Source of the DNA: Strongylocentrotus purpuratus
Lineage: Eukaryota; Echinodermata; Echinoidea; Camarodonta; Strongylocentrotidae
Direction: 5' to 3'
Assembly: GCF_000002235.5 (NCBI RefSeq)
Contig: NW_022145597.1
Span: forward strand, 30,944,797 to 31,008,796
DNA: 64,000 nucleotides
Numbering within the stretch: the first letter of the stretch is position 1; every line of letters begins with the position of its first letter. The translations under genes and the position numbers were made by a program. Below, one piece after another: positions 33,785 through 43,500 of the stretch. The notes under the pieces were generated by a model. The model worked only from the letters and a program-made list of their open reading frames with translations, was not told the origin of the DNA and ran no database searches.

Positions 33785-35530
33785 TTTAGGTCCAAATCAG
33801 AACTTAAGTTCAACTTATGTTGTTAGTGTTGTTAAGATCAGTTATCCTGTGATATTTTAAATGCTTACATAATTGTAAAGGGCTGAAATTGATGCCATGC
33901 AGGTTTGGTGCCTATCTATTGCTGGATTGGTGCCATATTTGGTTATTTATGTAGTAAGATATGCTGCAATATTGCTTACATAATTGTGAAGGGCTGAAAT
34001 TGATGCCATGCAGGTTTGGTGCCCATCTAATGCTGGATTGGTGCCATATTTGGTTATTGTTGTAAGATATCCTGCAATATTGCTTACATAATTGTGAAGG
34101 TCTGAAATTGATGCCATGCAGGTTTGGTGCCCATCTAATGCTGGATCGGTGCCATATTGGGTTATTTATGTAGTAAGATATGCTGCGATATTGCTTACAT
34201 AATTGTGAAGGGCTGAAATTGATGCCATGCAGGTTTGGTGCATATCTAATGCTGGATTGGTGCCAATTAGGTTATTGTTGTAAGATCAGTTATCCTGTGA
34301 TATTTTAAATGCTTACATAATTGTAAAGGGCTGAAATTGATGCCATGCAGGTTTGCTGCCTATCTATTGCTGCATTGGTGCCATATTTGGTTATTGTTGT
34401 TGGATATCCTGCAATATTGCTTACATAATTGTGAAGGGCTGAAACTGATGCCATGCAGGTTTGGTGCCTATCTAATGCTGGATTGGTGCCATATTTGGTT
34501 ATTGTTGTAAGATATCCTGCAATATTGCTTACATAATTGTGAAGGGCTAAAACTGATGCCATGCAGGTTTGGTGCCCATCTAATGCTGGTTTGGTGCCAT
34601 ATTTGGTTATTGTTGTTAGATATCCTGCAATATTGCTTACATAATTGTGAAGGGCTGAAATTGATGCCATGCAGGTTTGGTGCCTATCTAATGCTGGATT
34701 GGTGCCATATTTGGTTATTGTTGTAAGATATCCTGCAATATTGCTTACATAATTGTGAAGGGCTGAAATTGATGCCATGCAGGTTTGGGGGCATCTAATG
34801 CTGGATTGGTGCCATATTGGGTTATTGTTTGAGATATCCTGCAATATTGCTCACATAATTGTGAAGGGCTGAAATTGATGCCATGCAGGTTTGGGGGCAT
34901 CTCATGCTAGATTGGTGCCATACTGGGTTATTATTGTAAGATCAGTTATCCTGTGATATTTTAAATGCTTACATAATTGTGAAGGGCTGAAACTGATGCC
35001 ATGCAGGTTTGGTGCCTATCTAATGCTAGATTGGTGCCATATTGGGTTATTATTGTAAGATTAGTTATCCTGTGATATTTTAAATGCTTACATAATTGTG
35101 AAGGGCTGAAATTGATGCCATGCAGGTTTGGTGCATATCTAATGCTGGATTGGTGCCAATTAGGTTATTGTTGTAAGATCAGTTATCCTGTGATATTTTA
35201 AATGCTTACATAATTGTAAAGGGCTGAAATTGATGCCATGCAGGTTTGCTGCCTATCTATTGCTGCATTGGTGCCATATTTGGTTATTGTTGTTGGATAT
35301 CCTGCAATATTGCTTACATAATTGTGAAGGGCTGAAACTGATGCCATGCAGGTTTGGTGCCTATCTAATGCTGGATTGGTGCCATATTTGGTTATTGTTG
35401 TTAGATATGCTGCGAAATTGCTTACATAATTGTGAAGGGCCTAAATTGATGCCATGCAGGTTTGGTGCCTATCTAATGCTGGATTGGTGCCATATTTGGT
35501 TATTGTTGTAAGATATCCTGCAATATTGCT
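29591..35530 (+). repeat. Right arm of the large inverted repeat
   Basis: Reverse complement of 20350-26530. Similarity begins at about 29591 (agaataatcaccctcatat) and runs into the 108-bp array. Beyond about 35530 the array units no longer match position for position and instead resemble units near 21700. Relative to the left arm it has lost about 225 bases around 29882, including one exon, and it carries scattered single-base differences (for example a His to Arg codon change in the exon at 30300-30445). Confidence 0.93.
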
Positions 35531-35768
35531 TACATAATTGTGAAGGGCTGAAATTGATGCCATGCAGGTTTGGTGCCCATCTTATGCTGGATTGGTGCCA
35601 TATTTGGTTATTGTTGTAAGATATCCTGCAATATTGCTTACATAATTGTGAAGGTCTGAAATTGATGCCATGCAGGTTTGGTGCCCATCTAATGCTGGAT
35701 CGGTGCCATATTGGGTTATTTATGTAGTAAGATATGCTGCGATATTGCTTACATAATTGTGAAGGGCC
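33835..35768 (-). repeat. 108-bp tandem array, right copy
   Basis: About 18 units of the array described at 18593-22060, reverse complemented, following the last Ulp1 exon. It stops inside a unit at about 35768 (agggcctaaattgatg) and gives way to the 120-bp minisatellite. The minus-strand frame at 34305-34844 equals the left-arm frame at 21037-21576 except for its last residue. Confidence 0.93.
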
Positions 35769-35784
35769 TAAATTGATGAATCAT

Positions 35785-36140
35785 TAAACTATGAGAAGTC
35801 AAAGCTTCCGCGCTTCGCACGGGAGGGGGGGGGAACAGAATTCAGACAAGGATCGAGATTCGAGAATGGTACAACGAATCCTCTTCTTTCTCTAATAATT
35901 TAATGAAACGTCAAAGCTGCCGCGCTTCGCGCGGGGGGGATAGACTGAATTCAAACAAGGATTAAGAGTCGAGAATGGTACAACGAATGGTCTTCTTTCT
36001 CTCATAATTTAATGAAGCGTCCGAAAATTACGCGCAACGCGCGAGCGGGGGAAAACTGAATTCAGACAAGGATTATTTTAGAGTCGAGAATATAACAACG
36101 AATCATCTTCTTTCTCTAATAATTTAATGAAACTTTTGTC
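35785..36140 (+). repeat. 120-bp minisatellite, three units
   Basis: Three units of about 115-125 bases, each containing gaatggtacaacgaat, tcttctttctctaataattt and a palindromic core around ccgcgcttcgcgcgg. More units occur at 48365-48485, 60000-60830 (reverse) and, as a fragment, 26538-26577. It touches the outer edge of the right inverted-repeat arm. Confidence 0.85.
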
Positions 36141-36144
36141 ATGA

Positions 36145-36315
36145 AAGAGGCTTTAGCCCCCCCCCCCCCCCCGATGAAAATGTCAAAATTGTACCTGTAT
36201 GGTGCTTCTGATATGACCTTGTCAGTATTGATATGTTGAGTTGTAAAAATGGTCTGCACACTTTCCAATTTCCGGCCCCCCCCCCTATTGGAAAATCCTG
36301 GATCCGCGCCTGCAT
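36145..36315 (-). mobile_element. Short poly-C element with a GGATCC end
   Basis: On the minus strand it starts near 36312 with ggcgcggatccaggattttcc and a G run, and closes with another G run near 36175. The terminus resembles the CAGTGGCGGATCC elements elsewhere in the window. Boundaries are approximate. Confidence 0.4.
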
Positions 36316-36599
36316 CAACCACTTTTGGTCCCAAATGGGCACATATGGATGCAAAGTTAATAATAAAAACTTGGCTCCAAAAGTGTGTAGATCACTGATT
36401 TTGAGTCTGAAATATGCCATTTTCACAATATTTTGTTAGTAAATCACAACTATTTTGTCTATACAATGCCTTGTGCCCGTTTATTTTTGTACTAACAAAG
36501 TTATTACTTGTGGGTCTATTGCCTCCCTAAACCCCTCCCCCATGCTAGTGTAGTGCATCACAAACTTCAGTATAAACCTTTATCAAAAAGACAACTTAC

Positions 36600-37947
36600 T
36601 TGTGCATCATGGACGGTAAGTATTCAGTGACTAAGAGAGAGATCATCATAGAAATACTCTGATCCTTTCTCTGTTCCAGAAAAGACTGTTTGAAGAGCCG
36701 GTTCTGTCTTTCAATTCCATTATTGGTGTGAACAAGTACCCCCTTGTCACACCGGAAGGCCCAGACCCAACGCTAGATTTAGAAATAAAATAAGAAACAC
36801 TGATGTAAGTAGGCATTTGTGTTTGAAAGTGCGGGGGGGGGCAGGGTAGAGCAAACATATAAAGAGCATGGTAGCATTAAGACAAAAATTAATCACAATA
36901 TCTAGGATTTAGGGAGGTTGCCAGGAAAGCATCATTGTGTAGAGAAATTACAGGTTAGTGAGTTTGAATCCTGCAATTTTTTTTATGAGAGAAATTCATC
37001 CATACTGTGCTGCATCTGACCCAGGTGAGGTAAATGGGTTTCCAGGTAGAAATTGTTTGATTGAAACGCAAAGACTTAAGATGAAGAAAGTATTGGGCAC
37101 TGTAAATGCAAGTATAATCCTAATTCTAGTGTTTTTTTTAAGAGGAGACGTGTGCCTTCAAAAATTCCTGAGTAAGAGGTGTCAATTAACCTTGTAGTGA
37201 GGCATCCATTGATGAGTGAACCATTTCTGCAGCCGTGTGTTGGTGTGCCACTCAGGTGATTTCTTGAGCTGTGCAACTGCATGCTGGTACTGTTCAGGTG
37301 TAGTGGCATGGGCACACCTTCTCATCATTGCAAGGACTTTGTCCTTGGACATGGAGACCCCATTGTCGATTTTGGAAGTCCATCGCGTCCAAGCCTGCTC
37401 CCTGTGGAAGTCACATAGAAGGACTTCACAATCTGTAAAGCAAAAAAAAAACATAGACAAAAGGCACTGAGAAAGATATCAATACCATACATGTAGATGG
37501 CATACAGTGGTACTTCTAGAGATGCAGGATTTTTTGTATTTGTTTGTTGTAATAGAATGAAACAGTGCAATTAAGATAACCTAATGTATCTGTATCAGTC
37601 ATTTCACATCATCATGTTGATACTAACCTGGAAATACTTCTTCAATAGCAGAAATTTCCCTCTCAGAAAAGTCTGTCATGAAGAAGCGTGGATGCCATCT
37701 CACTCCAGCCTCCTCCATCCACTGCTGCACTGTTGACAAACCCAGTGGCGGATCCAGGGGGGGGGGGGGGGGGGGGCCGGGGGGCCCGGGCCCCCCCTTG
37801 AGAAAAAATCATGCAAAATCACGCGATTTTAAACTTTTTTGGGGTTGGCCCCCCCTGGCGCTCAAGGGGGGGGGGGGGGGGGGGGGTGGGGCAAATTAAA
37901 TTTTTTTCGAGGACCAAAAAAAAAAAATTGTGCTACACTCCCCCCCC

Positions 37948-37986
<39 letters not shown>

Positions 37987-39144
37987 TGAGCGACTTTTCG
38001 GCTGGCTGAGTCGTTGCGATTTTTTTTTTTGGACTCCAAAAAAAAAAAAAAAATGTCCGCTTCCTTGTTTCATGTTCTAACACAAACTCGGCAACCATAC
38101 TAAAACCACAGTTAGTCTTCATCGCAAGGAAGAATAACGGCAAAGCATACCTGGTTGTTCGATATGTTGCATATCGAGCAGACAAATATCATTTCCATAT
38201 CTGTAAAGGACATAATTTTTTTTTAAGTCAGTGAAAAGTAGACAATGCGGAAGCAAACAATCTTTTTTAATATACATGTTCTAGCTTTAATAATCGCTGA
38301 TGAATGATTGGTGTGTATAACTTTCCATATGGCTACCAATAAATTCTTAAATACCTCTGGAACCTCGGGCAAGGAGGTTACGTTATGGGTTCCATACATT
38401 TGTTGGTTTTTGTCTGTATGTTCATGTTCTTGAGAACAGGTGAATAGATTTGCACCAAACTTGCAGGGTATGTTGTGATCATGTAAGGAAGCGATTATTA
38501 CAATTTGGAGTCACAAGGTCACAGGGGCAAACAAATCAAGTTAGTTCACTTTCGCAATGGTTTGGTTTTTGTCTAAATTGTTATTGTTCATAATTTTAAA
38601 GAGTCATGAGGTCAAACGTCAGAAGGGTCATAAAATGGCAATATTTTTAATAACACTGTTTGGCGGGGGTATACTCTGAGAGTGCTTTTCTTATTCATTA
38701 ATGCGGTAAAAAAACATTTACAAAGCCATAATTATTAACACAGACATGGTATAATAAGAAATGGTGAAAAATGTAATGATTAAAAATCAGACTAATATGA
38801 TTCAAATGCATGTGATTAATTTGAATTACACTGCATGATTTCGATTTTTATATACATAAATGTGGTATACTATTGGGAGAATAAAGAACGGGGCAGATTA
38901 CCTGTGCAATAGATGTCTCTGGTATTCTGTCTGGTGACAGAAAAAGAAGCTTGATGACTCTTCAGTATTTTCCAATACTGGAAGGTCGTCATTATCCTCA
39001 TCATCTATATCAGGCAGGTTCACATAGTCATCATCTTCAGTCCTTGCCGCAGTCGCCAGTGATAGTGAAAAGTGGTCACGAGGTATTGACTCCTCCCACT
39101 TGTTAACCATCTCCTGTAGGTTGTCCTGATCAAGTTTAGCATAT
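36600..39144 (-). CDS. MULE-type transposase domain exons, 5' part of the split MULE-SWIM-Ulp1 gene
   Basis: Exons in minus order: 39144-38902, 38200 to about 38060, about 37729-37628, 37432-37191 and 36772-36600, with GT-AG borders except where a short element interrupts. They code an acidic segment (DDDYVNLPDIDDEDNDDLPV), the first MULE block (YGNDICLLD, then TYRTTRYALPLFFLAMKTN), FFMTDFSEREISAIEEVF with the second Asp, VLLCDFHREQAWTRW, and HTNNGIERQNRLFKQSFL with the Glu. These are DDE-type features of Mutator-like transposases as found in domesticated or transposon-borne SWIM proteins. The last exon ends in phase 2, exactly what the exon at 27818 on the other strand needs. Damage: two extra bases (AT near 38177) after LLD shift the frame, and a poly-G element sits between the second and third exons. 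Further 5' exons were not found. Confidence 0.75.
37742..38056 (+). mobile_element. Poly-G/C element inside the MULE exons
   Basis: Begins cagtggcggatccagg at 37743, then G, C and G runs, and then a C run of about 45 bases. It closes with tgagcgacttttcggctggc, gtcgttgcgat, poly-A and tgtccgctt. The closing part recurs at 56080-56160. It separates coding sequence ending EHETRKR from coding sequence starting VQQWMEEAG, which would normally be close together, so it probably interrupts an exon. Confidence 0.6.
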
Positions 39145-39715
39145 CTGTTATGCATATTAAAAACACAGACACAACAACAAAAAACAAAAATAATTAATAA
39201 ATTGTCAAAAGAAATATCTAAATGGAATGTAGAAATATGTATTCATTTGTATGTTCCTATCATATGTTCCAATTCTGAGCGAAAAATCACAAGCTATATA
39301 ACAGATGCATGGATATTGAGGTATGACTTGATATGAAAAGAAAGAATGTTATAGTGGACCATGGAAAGATTGATAAACTCTTCTTGCTGATAGTGTAATT
39401 TGTATGAGGTAACAGTATCTAATCTGATCTATGTATGTGTTATGAATACAATATTCATCTTAAAAATTTATGAAGTTTATGCATGACAGACTGACAAATT
39501 AAAGAAATCACATGAGCTTACTTACACGTAAAAAGGCAATGACCATAATGTGTTTGACCCTTTTGTGTGCAATCATTCCGTAAAAGTGACCTCATTTGAA
39601 ACTCTGTCAAAAACTTTCACTAAAAGTTCAGTAACATTTGTATGGGACCTTTCAATTTAGGGTGAGCTTGAACTGTGTCATGCCCAATGTCAAGATATAC
39701 AAAATAGCCAGACAC
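39145..39715. other. AT-rich stretch upstream of the MULE exons
   Basis: No further 5' exon on the minus strand could be recognised. Confidence 0.4.
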
Positions 39716-39734
39716 TCTCATAAATGAGTTCTAC

Positions 39735-39965
39735 AGACTGTTTATTGACAACTACATCAACATCTAAATTCATAGAAATTTGCTGTTACACAAATATTAC
39801 ATATACGTACGGTCATTTAATTACTCCAATACCCACGAGTGTAGTCCCGTACAAGTTAATTTCCCAATTCATATACATCTGCTGTTACACAAATATTACA
39901 AATACGTACAGTCATTTAATTATTCCAATACCCACGAGTGTAATTCGTACAAGTTAACTTCCCAT
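39735..39965 (+). repeat. Tandem duplication of about 112 bases
   Basis: Two copies share tgctgttacacaaatattaca, cagtcatttaatta, ccaatacccacgagtgta and gtacaagttaa. The frames through them are by-products. Confidence 0.8.
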
Positions 39966-40167
39966 TTTGTAAAGTGTCCGAAATGAAGACAATTGTCCGA
40001 AATAAGGCGAAAGCCTTTTGCTTAGTATTTGCTATATCAGAAAATCAAATACCGACATAGTTCCTACGACGATTCGATGCTTGAAGACTTGTGAAGGTTG
40101 ATGTCCCGTAATCGCTTGTTACGGCAATCGGTCACGTGCTTCAAGATCCCGGATATACTGACTCGGC

Positions 40168-40266
40168 GATTCTCGGATGCTAATTCGACGATTCGATGCT
40201 TGGATGCTAATTCGACGATTCGATGCTTGGATGCTAATTAGACGATTCGATGCTTGGATGCTAAAC
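40168..40266 (+). repeat. 27-bp tandem repeat, three to four units
   Basis: Unit gatgctaattcgacgattcg plus atgcttg, with one variant reading attagacg. The period divides by three, so a minus-strand frame (SIQASNRRI repeated) stays open. Confidence 0.85.
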
Positions 40267-40502
40267 GTTAGTAGTGAAGAACGTTCTTGTCCGCTCTTAC
40301 GGCTATAAATGAAATTATCAATATATCCTTCAAAATACATGATATTTAATTTCTACGGTTTCAACACTTATTTCTAATACTCATTTTCGAATAAAGCAAA
40401 CGATGAAATAATAAAGGTTATTTCACCAGACTTTCTTTATCCGGTTATAACAAAACCAACATGGTTTCCTTCCACTACACCGTCATTTCATTATTAACTA
40501 GG

Positions 40503-43500
40503 GTATGGCACGCCTTTAGGGAAACAAATAAATATATGCGACACTTTTAAAAATATATTTCACTCAAATGTATATAGAATAGAGTCTATTCGACACTTTC
40601 AGAAAATATTTGACAAGTTTTATTTGACAAGAATTTTATTCGACATAAATTTCATTCGACACATTGTTCGTCAAAAATTGTATTTGTCAACAAATTTATT
40701 CGACAAAAATTTTATTCGACAAAATTTTTATTCGACACAAATTTTATTCGACACAATTTCATTCGACAAAAATTTTATTCGACAAAAATTTTATTCGACA
40801 TAAATTTCATTCGACACAAATTTCATTTGACACAAATTTTATCCGACACAAATTTTATTCGACACAAATTTCATTCGACACAAATTTTATTCGACAAAAA
40901 TTTCATTCGACACAAATTTCATTCGGCACAAATTTTATTCGACACAAATTTTATTAAACCAGAATACATATACACACAACTAAACCTGCACCGTGCACAC
41001 CCGCGCAACAGGCGCGTTTACGATACAAAGACTATAGATCCACGTCGCGGCCCATATAGCCTCTGGTCAATGAACAGTGGGTTTGGATTGTTTGAGGGTG
41101 ATGAGAGATGAGAAGAGGGAGGGCAACGTCATGTAGCCTGGATGGTTAGGGGCTTGTTGGGGGGGGGGGGCGTTAAGGGGGTACAAATTAGTGTTTATTA
41201 CCTACTTTGTTCATTTTTTCACTTACTATATAGATTGTTTTAGGGTGATACAAATGAAGGTGTGGACATACTGATGTAGTCACCCCGGTAAAGAGCTAGT
41301 GGATGGGGGGGGGGGGGGGGGGGGGGGGGAGGTACGTGGAAACGAAGTAGGTAATATACACTCCTTTATATTCCAATAACGCCACCCTCACCACCACCAC
41401 TATCCCATTCAATTCCAGTCAACATCACTATGCCCTTCCTCTTCTCATCATCCTCATGCAAACAATCCTACCCACTGTTAATAATTAATAAAGTAGGTAA
41501 TATACTCATACATATACTGTATACATACTCTTTTGAAAGCAGGCCATTGAACTTCAATGCAATTCAATGTATTTCTCCACAAATGCCAAACATAGGAAAA
41601 TACATAAAATCAAATACATACATGCAATAAAACGACTCCAATTTATGTTTGAAATAGAAACAAATCAGTAGAGGTTGAAAGCTAGCCGAGGACTTCCTCC
41701 CCCCCCCCCATAATAATAATAACAAATTGTACAATCAAAAGTAAATATAAAGTCAAATGATGAGGTGGTGCCAATAACGAGAAAGAAGAGGGAGAAAATA
41801 TCAAAGACGGGGGGGGGGGGGGGGTGCTTCCGTGAATGTTTACAAAAATTAATGATGGATTATACTTGAGTATCAGGAATAACCTTAACTTAGCCTCAAT
41901 GAATACAATGAAGGACAATTGATATCAGGTGGAACATGAATCCATAACATATAGGCCAATTGAAGGCTTTCCGTTTTTGTAAGAAAGTCTTAGCTATTAT
42001 GGGTATATGAAAACTAATACATTTCTTGCCATAATATTATAGAAGAGTTCTGTATAAAAAGGTCATCATAGACAGGTGGCAAGTTGTTATGTTTGTACTG
42101 GAAAATGAATTGACCGAGCTGCATTAACATTTAAAATATTCATCCGTTTTAATAGGGGTGCAGTATGTGCACAACCCCCCCCCCCGCAAAAGTAGGTCTG
42201 TAGATTCAATAACCATGCAGTGTATCACTTTAACACCCGCACGTGCGTCTTATATACACATGTGCATGTAGAGCTGTTGACTGTATATAGTTAGGAACTA
42301 GAAATAATAAAAACATTTCTTTTTTAAACATCACTTTATTGTTCAATCTTGCACAACAAAGGAGAAGATAAAAAAGCCCCGGACAATTCCATTTTACTGG
42401 AAAATGCAGGGCATTAAAAGTACATACAGTGTATAATGTTATATAACATCAACAAAGTAAAAGTATAGGATAAATTGATGGCCTGCCTGAGCCAGCTAGC
42501 CCAGTTACATGAAGCTATGTAGCTGCGCTGCATGCCTAGACTACCTACATGCCCGTGCGTGGGTCCGACCAGAGGCTATAGGCCTTCCTAGTCTTCGTAC
42601 TGTAAACGCGCCTGTTGTGTAGTTTGCAGGCACAAACCCTGGTCAGTCTTAAAAGAGAGTCTGCACTATAAGACTACCATAGGCCATGTAGCTGCTCCTG
42701 ACACAACCAGTAGGTAGCTGGGCTAGGCTTCTCTCAAGGCACAATTATTTTTTAATAAAGTGTTAAATTAGGGTCTGTGCTTGCAGACTACCTGTTGCGC
42801 GCGCGTGTACTACTGCACGGTTCAGGTGGTTGTGTAAAGTATCGCATGTATTCTGTATGGTGGCCCTGAAGGGACATCGCGAATAGACTAAATCGTGAAA
42901 AATATGCGATAAAATTCACGATATCGTCAATTTTGTCGCATATTTTTCACGAAGAAATTCACGAAATTGACGATATCGTGAACTTTATCGTGAACTTTTC
43001 ACGATGAAATTGACGATATCGTGAATTTTATCGTGAAAAGTTCACGATATAAAGTTCACGATATCGTCAATTTTATCGTGTACTCTATCGTGTACTCTAT
43101 CGTGTACTCTCCTGACGGGCGCTTCGTAAACAAAACCAGCCCTAGCTGGGGGAGACAGAGAGAAGGAAAAAAGGGAAAGGGAAAGAGAAGATAAAAGGAA
43201 AGAAAGAATAATAAGAAGAAAAGAGGGAAACGGGGGGGGGGGGCGAAGGGCTCTTGCCTCCTCCTCACTCCCCCCCCCCCCACCCTCCCCGCCAAAAAAT
43301 AAATCAGAGAGAGAGAGAGAAGGGAAAGGGAAAGGGAAAGAGAAGATAAAAGGAAAGAAAGAAGAGGAAGAAGAAGAAAAGAGGAAAACGGGGGAAGGGC
43401 GAAGGACTCTTGCCCCCCCCCTCCCCCCCCGCCAAAAAATAAATCAGAGAGAGAGAGAGAAGGGAAAGGGAAAGGGAAAGAGAAGATAAAAGGAAAGAAA

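Noticed and set aside
34305-34844. Long open frames (up to 179 codons) in the 108-bp array
   Set aside because: They follow from a period divisible by three, occur on both strands and have no start or splice context.
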